Below are positions 1 to 8,081 of a stretch of 64,000 nt of DNA, piece by piece (positions within the stretch are counted from its first letter, which is position 1; each line of letters begins with the position of its first letter). The stretch spans positions 868,001 through 932,000 of the forward strand of contig NZ_LMPD01000001.1 in assembly GCF_001424305.1 (NCBI RefSeq), in the 5' to 3' direction. The position numbers and the translations under genes were made by a program. This DNA is from Pedobacter sp. Leaf176 (GTDB lineage: Bacteria; Bacteroidota; Bacteroidia; Sphingobacteriales; Sphingobacteriaceae). The notes under the pieces were generated by a model, which was given only the letters and a program-made list of their open reading frames with translations, did not search any database and was not told where the DNA came from.

Positions 1-453
1 TAAAAAACCGGGTCTTTGCTGTTCCGCATTTATTAGGCCGGCCGGCCCATGACATACCGCTGCTACCGGCTTTCCTGTGTCAAGGAAATCATGTATGAGA
101 ATTCCACTATTGTTATCGACTGCCAAATCCCATATCGGACCATGGCCGCCAGGATAAAACACGGCATCGTAATCCTCGGATTTGATTTGATTTAATGGCG
201 TTGTATGCGAAAACGCACTTTTTGCCGTTTCATCTTCCTGATACCTGCGGTTAGAACCGGTAATGTTTTCTGTTAGTTCACTCATCGGATCAACCGGGGG
301 GCGGCCGCCTTTCGGACTGCTTAATGTAACCTGATAACCTGCATCAATAAATTCATAATAGGGGTCAGTGAATTCACCGAGCCAGACACCCGTCTTATCA
401 GTAGTATTTTCCATCTCGCTGTGCGAGGTAAGTACCATCAATATCTTTTTCAT
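1..453 (-). CDS. DJ-1/PfpI family protein (Hsp31/glyoxalase III-like), partial
   Basis: Runs off the left edge, so only the first 151 residues are visible. The protein starts MKKILMVLTSHSE and contains a conserved YDAVFYPGGHGPIWDL stretch followed by AVCHGPAGL, the nucleophile elbow of the class I glutamine amidotransferase-like (DJ-1/PfpI) fold with its catalytic Cys. The early acidic residues and the GGHGP motif fit the Hsp31-type branch, whose members act as methylglyoxal-converting glyoxalase III or stress chaperones. The start codon lies 5 bp after the stop of the upstream small acidic ORF, so the two are probably co-transcribed. Family is well supported. Substrate is inferred only. Confidence 0.88.
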   Translation of the reverse strand, partial: MKKILMVLTSHSEMENTTDKTGVWLGEFTDPYYEFIDAGYQVTLSSPKGGRPPVDPMSELTENITGSNRRYQEDETAKSAFSHTTPLNQIKSEDYDAVFYPGGHGPIWDLAVDNNSGILIHDFLDTGKPVAAVCHGPAGLINAEQQRPGFL

Positions 454-458
454 CGCTT

Positions 459-611
459 TTATTTAACGTCTTCGGGATCGAGTTCATTCCCTTCCTCATC
501 TATACGCTGGTGTTTATCCCAGTTTGAGTCTTTGGTTGTATCGGTTTTAGAACCCGAATCTTCTGTATGTTGTTGCTCCTCTGGCTTTTCTTTTTCTTTG
601 GGATCAGTCAT
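459..611 (-). CDS. small acidic hydrophilic protein, 50 aa
   Basis: A 50-codon frame beginning MTDPKEKEKPEEQQ and ending GNELDPEDVK, made almost entirely of charged and polar residues with no hydrophobic core, so probably disordered. It sits 5 bp upstream of the PfpI gene on the same strand, and the close spacing supports a shared transcript. I do not recognise a family. Short Lys/Glu-rich proteins of this style are common in Pedobacter-like genomes next to stress genes, but that is an impression, not a match. It could be a chance frame, although the tight fit against the next start argues for a real gene. Confidence 0.55.
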   Translation of the reverse strand: MTDPKEKEKPEEQQHTEDSGSKTDTTKDSNWDKHQRIDEEGNELDPEDVK

Positions 612-753
612 GATTTTTTATGTTATTTTATTAAAAACAAAATGAAACACCAATAGTTCAGGAAATTTTGAAAGACTTGTTCAGGTAAAGCAATTTTTAA
701 TTCAGCTGGTGAAATTTTTGTTTAGCAAAAAGCACTAATTTTTAGGCAATTTG

Positions 754-1485
754 TTACACCTCAATAATTTTTTTGAGTTCGAGTGCATTTTCTGCTGCAT
801 AGGCAGAATCATCATTGTCAAAATAAACATATACATCTTTGTTTTCTTCCATCCAATCCCTGCATAATGCGGCCCAGCCCGTTAAAGAGTTTGTGTTATA
901 CGAGCCCTGATATTTTGCTCCGGGTCCATGCAGGCGGATGTAAACAAAGTCGGCAGTGATGCATACAGGAGATTGGTGGCCTGCAAGCTCATAGATACAG
1001 AAAGCGCAGTTATGTTTTTTAAGTATTGCGTAAACCTCCTCCTGATACCAGGATGTATTTCTGAATTCGAATGTGTAACGGAATCCTTTTGGTAGTACAT
1101 TTAAAAAATCGGATAACCGCTGTACATTAACATTCCACTTTGGAGGAAGCTGGAAAAGTATCGGTCCGAGTTTATGCTTTAGCGATTGCGCTGCCAATAA
1201 AAACCCTTCAATTTCGCTGGCGCTCACATTCAGCTTTTTCAGGTGTGTAAAATAGCGGTTGGCTTTAACAGAATAAACAAATCCGGCCGGTACCTGGCTT
1301 TCCCAATCTGCAAAATTTTTCGGTTTGGGCTGCCGGTAGAAAGAATTATTTAGCTCAACAGTACTGAATTTGTCTGTGAAAAAACTCAACTGGTCTTTCT
1401 TTTTTAAATCTGCCGGATAAAATTTGTTTTCCCAATGCGGGTATTTCCACCCTGATGTACCGATATATGCTTTGCCCTTTTTCAT
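754..1485 (-). CDS. DUF72 (YecE-like) TIM-barrel protein
   Basis: The 243-residue protein opens with the DUF72 signature IGTSGWKYPHWENKFYP and continues with FSTVELNNSFYRQPKP, an LGPILFQLPPKW segment and FEFRNTSWY. Near the C-terminus is VYVYFDNDDSAYAAENA. These are the standard blocks of the DUF72/YecE family, which adopts a TIM barrel; its enzymatic role is not established. Length is typical. It is divergent from the DUF808 gene, with about 160 bp between start codons. Confidence 0.93.
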   Translation of the reverse strand: MKKGKAYIGTSGWKYPHWENKFYPADLKKKDQLSFFTDKFSTVELNNSFYRQPKPKNFADWESQVPAGFVYSVKANRYFTHLKKLNVSASEIEGFLLAAQSLKHKLGPILFQLPPKWNVNVQRLSDFLNVLPKGFRYTFEFRNTSWYQEEVYAILKKHNCAFCIYELAGHQSPVCITADFVYIRLHGPGAKYQGSYNTNSLTGWAALCRDWMEENKDVYVYFDNDDSAYAAENALELKKIIEV

Positions 1486-1644
1486 TGTAGCTCCTCATAG
1501 CTAAACCTTTCGTTTGATGATATGGTTTTACTTTTTTCTGAATCAGGCTTGGACAGAAATCTTTAAAACCCGTTAAGTTATTGCTATATAATTTGCTATA
1601 ATCTGAAATTGAATTTCTATTTTGCGGCATACAAACGAAACAAT

Positions 1645-2511
1645 ATGGCTTCAGGTTTTTTTGCAATTTTAGATGATATTGGTGCCCTTATGGACGATGT
1701 GGCGGTAGCAAGTAAACTGGCTACGCGTAAAACAGCAGGCATACTTGGCGACGATTTGGCTGTAAACGCAGAAAAAGCAACTGGTTTTTTAGCTTCGAGA
1801 GAATTGCCTGTGCTTTGGGCAATTACAAAAGGTTCTTTTCTTAACAAACTGATTATTGTACCCATTGCGCTATTGCTTAACGCATTTTTTCCCGTTGTTA
1901 TTAAGTTTATCCTGATTTTAGGCGGATTTTACCTTGCTTTTGAAGGCGTGGAAAAAATTATAGAATTTTTGTTCCACCGCGCGAAATCTGCTCCTGAGGT
2001 TGTAGCGGAAGCTAAGCAGGACGATGGCCAGGCAGAAAATGCAAAAATAAAATCCGCTATTATGACAGATTTTATTCTTTCAGTTGAGATTGTTATCATC
2101 GCTTTGGGAACGGTTTTAAACCAGGCGATAACAGTACAAATCCTAACGGTTTCTGTCGTTGCAATAATTGCAACCATTGGCGTTTATGGTTTAGTAGCGC
2201 TTATTGTCAGGATGGATGATTTTGGGCATAAATTAATCACACGTTCTAAGGACAAAGGTTTTTATGCAGCCCTTGGGCATTTTTTAGTTAAATTACTTCC
2301 CATAATTATAAAGGTTTTAGCCGTTGTCGGAACAATAGCGCTACTCTTGGTGGCCGGTGGTATTTTTGTTCACAATATTGAATACCTGCATCATATTTTT
2401 CCAAATGTTTTATCGATTATAAAGGAATTAGCGTTTGGATTGGTTGGCGGTTTAATCGCGTTGCCAATCATGATGGGAGGAAAAAAGATACTATCACTGG
2501 TAAAAAAATAA
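1645..2511 (+). CDS. DUF808 (YedI-like) inner-membrane protein
   Basis: Starts MASGFFAILDDIGALMDDVAVASKLATRKTAG and continues GDDLAVNAEKATGF and RELPVLWAITKGS, the hallmark N-terminal blocks of DUF808/YedI. Several long hydrophobic segments follow, at roughly residues 68-92, 135-185 and 210-285, so it is a multi-pass membrane protein. Function is unknown in the family. An ATG 36 bp upstream (1609) would add a tail absent from homologues. A TTTG at 1592 and TATTTTG at 1618 lie where a Bacteroidota promoter would be, which would place the upstream ATG before the transcript start. I therefore chose 1645, giving 288 residues. Confidence 0.92.
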   Translation: MASGFFAILDDIGALMDDVAVASKLATRKTAGILGDDLAVNAEKATGFLASRELPVLWAITKGSFLNKLIIVPIALLLNAFFPVVIKFILILGGFYLAFEGVEKIIEFLFHRAKSAPEVVAEAKQDDGQAENAKIKSAIMTDFILSVEIVIIALGTVLNQAITVQILTVSVVAIIATIGVYGLVALIVRMDDFGHKLITRSKDKGFYAALGHFLVKLLPIIIKVLAVVGTIALLLVAGGIFVHNIEYLHHIFPNVLSIIKELAFGLVGGLIALPIMMGGKKILSLVKK

Positions 2512-2644
2512 AAGGCAATTTTTTTATTATAAATTTTTGAAAATTTCTCCTTGTAACGATATAGATGCGTAGTGCTCATTCCAGCCAGACACTACTGGTT
2601 TTATACTCAAAAATTTGTAAACTTTGTAAAATAATACAAAATAC

Positions 2645-3529
2645 ATGATGGGTTTGAAATCACCTTTAAAAATATACCTGTTTGCAGCAATAGGATTAAT
2701 TGCCATTGTTTTAGGCTGTGCCGTATTTAGTATTACAGAAGCTAATGATTTTGAATTGGCGAAACAGGAAATTGTGCTTCGAAAAATCGGTCACGAGGTG
2801 CTCCTTCAATCTGGTGATAGCACGTCGAGGGTATTGCCGGTAACCAAGATATCAGAAAATGACTATCAAATCCGATTTGAAAAGGAATTTACGTTTCATC
2901 CTGATTCGCTGGTAAAAATAGTGAGCCATGCTTTGAATAATGACAAATCTGCAAACGATTATGTTGTTAACGTTTTGAATTGCTCGGGTACAGAAGTCGT
3001 ATTTGGCTATTCGATGTCGAAAAATGGGCAGGATAAGCTCGTTCCATGTTCGGGAAGAAAACAGCCTCTGAACTGTTATCGCATAGATTTAATCTTTAAA
3101 GGCGGCTGTTTTACTGCTATACAGAAAGGCTATTTGATAGGTGGCTTGCCTTTCCTTGCTTTTTTAGGTCTGATGATTTCGAAATCTTTTAAGATTAGGA
3201 GAAATAGCCCAGAAAAGGCAAGTGATGAAAATGTTACCTTTGAATTAGGTAAATTAACTTTTGATTCTGCTCAACGCCAAATCACTTTCAACGATGCCAT
3301 CACGGAGCTTACTTCAAAAGAAAATAAGCTGATGTTAATTTTTGCAAAATCGCCGAATCTGGTTATTGAACGAAGCAGGTTTCAAAAAGAAATATGGGAG
3401 GATGAGGGCGTTATTGTGGGCAGGAGCCTGGACGTGTTTATTTCTAAATTGCGTAAAAAATTAGAATTAGATGCTTCAGTTAAGCTTGTAAATATTCATG
3501 GAAAAGGTTACAAGCTCGAAATAATTTAG
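2645..3529 (+). CDS. membrane-anchored winged-helix transcriptional regulator
   Basis: Layout of the 294 residues: membrane segment about 9-29, an extracytoplasmic domain about 30-160 with four cysteines (near 113, 135, 144 and 155), a second membrane segment about 162-180, and a cytoplasmic OmpR/PhoB-type winged helix about 197-292 (LTSKENKLMLIFAKSPN, GRSLDVFISKLRKKL, NIHGKGYKLEII). This is a one-component sensor-regulator, related in logic to ToxR/CadC but with the DNA-binding domain at the C-terminus and two membrane passes. The cysteines could form disulfides and sense envelope redox or folding state, which is inference. Two adjacent ATG codons (2645, 2648) are possible starts. Its target is not evident; flanking genes are unrelated. 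Confidence 0.85.
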   Translation: MMGLKSPLKIYLFAAIGLIAIVLGCAVFSITEANDFELAKQEIVLRKIGHEVLLQSGDSTSRVLPVTKISENDYQIRFEKEFTFHPDSLVKIVSHALNNDKSANDYVVNVLNCSGTEVVFGYSMSKNGQDKLVPCSGRKQPLNCYRIDLIFKGGCFTAIQKGYLIGGLPFLAFLGLMISKSFKIRRNSPEKASDENVTFELGKLTFDSAQRQITFNDAITELTSKENKLMLIFAKSPNLVIERSRFQKEIWEDEGVIVGRSLDVFISKLRKKLELDASVKLVNIHGKGYKLEII

Positions 3530-3536
3530 ACCGGAA

Positions 3537-4112
3537 TTAATTATCCGAATATACTGCTGTAAATTTTGAAAGACCAACGGTTAAGTAGCTTAAATATTCC
3601 AGCGATAAAATTAGTGCTCCTGATAGATAGGGTTCGTAACTTTTGGGTGTGACTAAACGCAATATATTTCTCTTGCTAAAATAATGGTCTTCACAGAAAA
3701 GATTGAAAAGATCGAACCTGTTTTCAAGGTTATTCATCGCTAAAATAAACGCAGCGGTTTCACCCGTCGGTATAAAGCCATTACATTTACTATCCTTAAT
3801 CCCGCCAAATTCTGTGTAAGCCTTTTCTATGGTGTGATTTTTCGAAAAGAAGATGTCGAGCATTTCAGGTTTAATGTGTGGTGCCAATGCCAGAAGTAAA
3901 ATAATTCTTTCCTGAACAGAAGTTTGGTCTCTTTTAATAATTTCTGCGTAAAAGGATTCATCCAGGGTTATATCTGGAGGTTGAATATCATAAATACTCT
4001 TATATTTTGTTTCCTGGCCGAAATACAATTTTATACTCGTATCGATCACCTCTGCTAACCAATTCAACTCCTGTGTTAATGCATGTGCATTTTTTTTGAT
4101 GATGCCGTTCAT
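3537..4112 (-). CDS. orphan N-terminal domain resembling a Bacteroidota AAA+ ATPase (possible truncated gene)
   Basis: The 191 residues (MNGIIKKNAHALTQELNWL, KLYFGQETKYKSIYDI, ERIILLLALAPHIKPEMLDIFF, YTEFGGIKDSKCNGFIPTGETAAFILA, LSLEYLSYLTVG) resemble, from memory, the N-terminal part of roughly 440-residue AAA+ proteins found in Bacteroidota, some near contractile-injection or type VI-like clusters. The protein stops where the linker to the AAA+ module would begin: no Walker A or B motif is present, and downstream lies the convergent regulator gene 7 bp away. It is therefore either a stand-alone domain or a 3'-truncated relic. The frame is intact and unbroken. A BLAST/HMM search would settle the assignment. 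Confidence 0.6.
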   Translation of the reverse strand: MNGIIKKNAHALTQELNWLAEVIDTSIKLYFGQETKYKSIYDIQPPDITLDESFYAEIIKRDQTSVQERIILLLALAPHIKPEMLDIFFSKNHTIEKAYTEFGGIKDSKCNGFIPTGETAAFILAMNNLENRFDLFNLFCEDHYFSKRNILRLVTPKSYEPYLSGALILSLEYLSYLTVGLSKFTAVYSDN

Positions 4113-4369
4113 GAGAGGCTTGTTTTTATATCCGATAGTTAAGTTAAGTAATTTTTATGATTAAATTTTGTAATTTATTTGATATCTTATTGATTGCTTG
4201 CTGATTGTGTCTTTTGCGCTCAAAATATTTCGTTCGCCAAAGATTAAATATCTGCCATCTAACTGGCCCTGTTTTGTAATATAGCATCTGATTTTTTTAG
4301 GTATTCGGTAACATCTGGGGATTGTGGCATTGATTGCTACCTTGTCCATTCTATAGTAAGATGGTAATA

Positions 4370-5470
4370 TCAGAACTCGAATTCCAATTGATTGCTTAGA
4401 GGTTTATCGATTACAACGTCATCATAAAATCGGGAAAGCGTAATGCCCAGCAGCCGAACTTTCAGAAATCCGATATCAGCTTCCTCCAGTAATTTTATCG
4501 CTTCAAGATAGATGTCGTCAGCTTTATTAATAGGGCTTAGGAAAGAGCGGCTCCTGGTAATCTGTTTAAAATCTTCAAATTTTATTTTTAGCGTTATTGT
4601 TTTCCCTTTTAGTTGGTTTTTTTCTAACCTGTTTGCCACAGTTGTACTAATTTGTTGTAGTAAGCTATGCATTACCGAATCTTCATTGGTATCTTCTGAT
4701 AACGTGTCTTCTGCACCAACAGATTTTGTTGCGCGGTGGGATTGAACCGGCCGTTCATCGATTCCCCTCACCACTTTATAGTAGAATTTTCCAGTCTTAC
4801 CAAACTGAGCAACAAGCTGCTGTTCTGTTAACTTTTTTAAATCCGCGCCTGTAATAATTTGCATGGCCTTCATTCGTGCAGCTGTTACTTTTCCAACGCC
4901 GAAGAACTTTTCTACCGGCAGTTTTTCCATGAAGCTTTTAATTTTTGAAGGACCGATAAAAGTTAAGCCATCAGGCTTGTTCATATCCGAGGCGATCTTT
5001 GCGACAAACTTATTTATTGAGACACCTGCCGAAGCAGTCAAATTTAATTCATTCTTGATGGCATCTTTAATTGATTTGGCAATATCAATTGCCGAACCGA
5101 TGCCTAACTTATCTTCCGTTACGTCGAGATAAGCTTCATCCAGGGAAAGTGGTTCTATGCTATCGGTATACCTGCTAAAGATTTCCCTTATTGATTTAGA
5201 AACGGATGAATAAGCGTCAAAACGGGGGTAAACAAAAATTGCAGTGGGACATAGTTGGTACGCTTTGCTGCAAGACATCGCCGAGCGGATGCCGTATTGC
5301 CTTGCTTCATAACTGGCCGTAGCGACAACGCCTCTGCTATCTGGCTTGCCACCCACGACCAATGGTTTTCCGCGGTATTCAGGAAAATCACGCTGTTCAA
5401 CAGATGCATAAAAGGCGTCCATATCGATATGGATGATTTTCCTTAAAGCCGTTGTGTTATCGTCAGACAT
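4370..5470 (-). CDS. dinB: DNA polymerase IV (Y-family, translesion)
   Basis: Error-prone translesion polymerase, 366 residues, normal for DinB. The palm motif IIHIDMDAFYASVEQRD carries the first catalytic acidic residue and SLDEAYLDVTED the second pair. VVATASYEARQYGIRSAMS is the conserved finger region, and GVSINKFVAKIASDMNKPDG leads to the helix-hairpin-helix segment FFGVGKVTAARMKAM. The C-terminal little-finger domain ends LSNQLEFEF, which resembles a beta-clamp-binding peptide (QLEFEF). It is transcribed alone. I see no clear LexA box by eye. Confidence 0.97.
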   Translation of the reverse strand: MSDDNTTALRKIIHIDMDAFYASVEQRDFPEYRGKPLVVGGKPDSRGVVATASYEARQYGIRSAMSCSKAYQLCPTAIFVYPRFDAYSSVSKSIREIFSRYTDSIEPLSLDEAYLDVTEDKLGIGSAIDIAKSIKDAIKNELNLTASAGVSINKFVAKIASDMNKPDGLTFIGPSKIKSFMEKLPVEKFFGVGKVTAARMKAMQIITGADLKKLTEQQLVAQFGKTGKFYYKVVRGIDERPVQSHRATKSVGAEDTLSEDTNEDSVMHSLLQQISTTVANRLEKNQLKGKTITLKIKFEDFKQITRSRSFLSPINKADDIYLEAIKLLEEADIGFLKVRLLGITLSRFYDDVVIDKPLSNQLEFEF

Positions 5471-5708
5471 GCAGACTTTAAAATTCGGTATTTATCTTTA
5501 ATAATAGACTTATTTTTATTCAGAACCGATAATAACGACAAAGTTATAATATAAATAGGAGTAATCTTGTTTAAGAGCATGTAATGGATAATTAGCATGA
5601 AAAACGATGTTGAAGAGGGAAATGATTAAAATAAATCAAACCGCACCTTGAGATTGATTTATTTCATAGCTTATTTGCCCGTTTCGCAACGGCTTTGCTG
5701 TAATATTT

Positions 5709-6068
5709 TCACACTATCAGTTGTGTTACTTTATTGAGCAGCGAATCCATCTCAAACGGTTTTTCCATAAAATCATTTGCACCAGCATCCAATGCAGATT
5801 GTTTGATGTCACGGCTTGCAGAAATCATAAGTATGGGAATCTTTTTGTAATCCGGACTGCTCTTAAGCTGTCTGCAGATGTCCCTTCCATCATGACCGCT
5901 CATCCAGATATCAAGCAAAATTAAGTCAGGTTTTTTCTTTACAGCCTCAATAACTTCCCCACCATCGTATGTAAAATCAACCTCGTAACCCATCATTTGC
6001 AATATCATCATAACAGCATCAACTATTCCCTCGTCGTCGTCTGCAATCAGTATTCTTTTATTTTCCAT
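5709..6068 (-). CDS. single-domain response regulator (CheY-like)
   Basis: A 119-residue receiver domain with no output domain. The acidic pocket is DDDEG near residues 10-14, the phospho-acceptor Asp lies in LILLDIWMSG (about residue 54), the conserved Ser is in MISASRD, and the Lys is in MEKPFEM. It probably passes a phosphoryl group on or binds a protein partner. No histidine kinase is adjacent, so it is an orphan whose kinase must be encoded elsewhere. A 565-bp gene-free region lies upstream. Confidence 0.93.
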   Translation of the reverse strand: MENKRILIADDDEGIVDAVMMILQMMGYEVDFTYDGGEVIEAVKKKPDLILLDIWMSGHDGRDICRQLKSSPDYKKIPILMISASRDIKQSALDAGANDFMEKPFEMDSLLNKVTQLIV

Positions 6069-6632
6069 TCATTTATATGCGGCATCATTAAACTGGTCCA
6101 CTTTAAAGCAGGTATCGACCCTACAGTATTAATACTTAAAATGCGTCTTTTGTTTTATAAATATATAATATTTTTAATGGCCTGGGGCAAGACAGTAAAG
6201 TATGACTTTTAATACTTTATCGCTGAGAATAAGTGCCGGGTCCGGTGCATTATTCGTCAAATGCCCTATGCAAAATTATAATTTACTTACAATTAAGATA
6301 CAATGTTACATATTGATAATAAACGAGCCTTAAGCAGACTGTATGTCAGGTTTGTTATTTGATTGGGTGGAGTTTTTCGATTTAACTCCGCCAGAGGTCT
6401 TTTTGAAAGAAATAATAATATTATGGCAGGGCATTTTTAAAAGTATTAATACTTAAATGTATGTTTGTTTTATAAGTGAGTTTTACCAATTTCCGGATAT
6501 ACAAAATTGGCAGGGATAATGGCCCGCTTATACAGGTCGTAAATTAAATTGCGGTGACATGCAAAGTCTGTTGTTCGAAATTATAAAATTTTATATTAGT
6601 ACATATTTATCATAAACAGGTTTTTAGTCACA
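6069..6632. other. gene-free region between divergent response regulator and lacI-type gene
   Basis: I see no convincing coding frame. The region holds two copies of the palindrome AGTATTAATACT, at 6125-6136 and 6442-6453, each followed by TTAAA and a similar T-rich stretch ending TTTTATAA. A related AAAGTAT...ATACTTT pair sits near 6196-6219. These may be regulator sites or duplicated promoter segments serving the two divergent genes. Confidence 0.5.
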
Positions 6633-7658
6633 ATGGATAGCATCAATATAAAGAAATTAGCTGAAGCTTTAAATTTCTCGACGTCTACAATTTCCAGAGC
6701 CTTTAGAGACAACAGCGATATCAGCGCTGCTACCAAATCGCTAATTCTTGAAAAAGCGAAGGAATTAAATTATCAACCAAATCACTATGCTAGTAATTTA
6801 AGAGAGCAGAAAAGTAAAACAATAGCCGTTATTGTTCCGGAACTCGCAAATAATTATTTTTCACAGGCCATTCATGGCATTGAACGTGTGGCGCGGGAGA
6901 ATGGATACCATATCTTAATTTATGTAACGGACGACAATTATGATAAGGAAGTAAATTTTATCCGCCACCTGCATAATGGACGCGCTGATGGTATTATCAT
7001 GTCTGTTTCAGGTGAGGCAAACGATCACAACTATCTCAATAAATTTGGTGCTAAACGATTGCCTCTGGTGTTTTTCGATAGGATTTATGAAGACATTAAA
7101 ACGCCGAGGGTGATTACCAACGATTACAACAGCAGTTTTCTGGCAACGGAGCATTTGATAGAACAAGGGTGCAAACGGATTGGGTATCTTGTGGTAAATA
7201 AGACTTTATCAATTGGAAAAACGCGTATGCAAGGCTACATCGATGCGCTTGCCAAACATAACATAAATTTCGAAGAACAACTTATCGTAGATTGCAGCAA
7301 TAGTTATGAAGAAAACAGCACAATTATTAAAGATGCTTTAACTCAATTAAAACCGGATGGTGTTTTTACATCAGTTGAGCGTTTAGCGTTTGCTACTTAT
7401 TATGCATGTTACGATTTGCATCTTTCAATTCCTGATGATTTAAAAGTAATTAGCTTTTCAAGTTTGGAAATAGCGCCGTTATTAAATCCCTCACTTACAA
7501 CAATAACGCAACCGGCAGCAGAAATAGGAGAGGAAGCGGCTAAATTATTATTTAAAATTCTGGATGATAATCAGGATAAAAATGTCTTCAATGAGGTGAT
7601 TTTACAATCCAAAATAGTTGTGCGAAATTCAACCTCAGATTCACCTGAAAAACCTTAA
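6633..7658 (+). CDS. LacI-family transcriptional regulator of the maltodextrin locus
   Basis: 341 residues. The N-terminal helix-turn-helix (IKKLAEALNFSTSTISRAFRDNSDISAATKSLILEKAKELNYQPN split over residues 6-50) is the classic LacI head, followed by the hinge helix and a periplasmic-binding-protein-like sensor from about residue 60 (KTIAVIVPELANNYFSQAI) to 335. It lies directly upstream of susC on the same strand, and two CGGGAACGTTCCCG palindromes sit in the intervening gap, each with the central CG dyad typical of LacI operators. It most likely controls the downstream glucan genes, replacing the SusR sensor of Bacteroides. The effector (maltose or a phosphorylated sugar) cannot be read from sequence. 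Confidence 0.93.
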   Translation: MDSINIKKLAEALNFSTSTISRAFRDNSDISAATKSLILEKAKELNYQPNHYASNLREQKSKTIAVIVPELANNYFSQAIHGIERVARENGYHILIYVTDDNYDKEVNFIRHLHNGRADGIIMSVSGEANDHNYLNKFGAKRLPLVFFDRIYEDIKTPRVITNDYNSSFLATEHLIEQGCKRIGYLVVNKTLSIGKTRMQGYIDALAKHNINFEEQLIVDCSNSYEENSTIIKDALTQLKPDGVFTSVERLAFATYYACYDLHLSIPDDLKVISFSSLEIAPLLNPSLTTITQPAAEIGEEAAKLLFKILDDNQDKNVFNEVILQSKIVVRNSTSDSPEKP

Positions 7659-7738
7659 AAAAAACAGGTATTTCAAAGCATCTTTTTTAACAAAAAAAAT
7701 CTTCACTTAGTGTATTTTACGCCGAATTTTGTTGATTT

Positions 7739-7756
7739 TTCGGGAACGTTCCCGAA
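7739..7756. promoter_or_regulatory. operator-like palindrome 1 (LacI type)
   Basis: TTCGGGAACGTTCCCGAA is an 18-bp perfect palindrome with a central CG step, the form bound by LacI/PurR-family regulators. It lies about 80 bp after the LacI gene and about 325 bp before susC. Confidence 0.75.
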
Positions 7757-7784
7757 AATTACCGAATAATTGGCTATTAAACGC

Positions 7785-7798
7785 CGGGAACGTTCCCG
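7785..7798. promoter_or_regulatory. operator-like palindrome 2 (LacI type)
   Basis: A second exact copy of CGGGAACGTTCCCG, centred 44 bp from the first, close to four helical turns. This would let two regulator dimers sit on nearly the same DNA face. Confidence 0.75.
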
Positions 7799-8081
7799 AA
7801 AAACATGAAGAAAAACACTTAGTGTAAAAATTACACTAAATTTTTGATTTTTGTATTTTTAAATAATTATAAATCAGTATATTATACTATTTGTTGTTAA
7901 TATATGTTGAAAATTATATTTTAAAAAAGCAGCATTTTTGTCCGTTGCAACATCTGCCGGTATAAGCATAAAATATATTTTTTAAATAAATTTTGATTTA
8001 TCATTAAGTGCTGTAAATTAGGCCTGTGTGTAAATCACTATAATATTTAACCAAATTTTTATACTTAAACGAGCTTCGAAT

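Larger units (their letters stand above)
7704..7839. promoter_or_regulatory. CACTTAGTG repeats and a TTAGTGTAA/TTACACTAA inverted pair flanking the operators
   Basis: CACTTAGTG occurs at 7704-7712 and again at 7816-7824, bracketing the two CGGGAACGTTCCCG palindromes. The right copy is part of a perfect inverted repeat, TTAGTGTAA (7819-7827) and TTACACTAA (7831-7839), with a 3-base spacer. A distinct regulator may bind here, or the arms may form a hairpin in the transcript. Function is inferred from symmetry alone. Confidence 0.5.

Noticed and set aside
421..645. 74-codon plus-strand frame at the left end
   Set aside because: It is the antisense shadow of the small acidic gene and the PfpI gene start.
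4161..4349. 62-codon minus-strand frame between dinB and the AAA-like gene
   Set aside because: No ribosome-binding context, no recognisable sequence and basic low-information composition; I regard 4113-4369 as non-coding.
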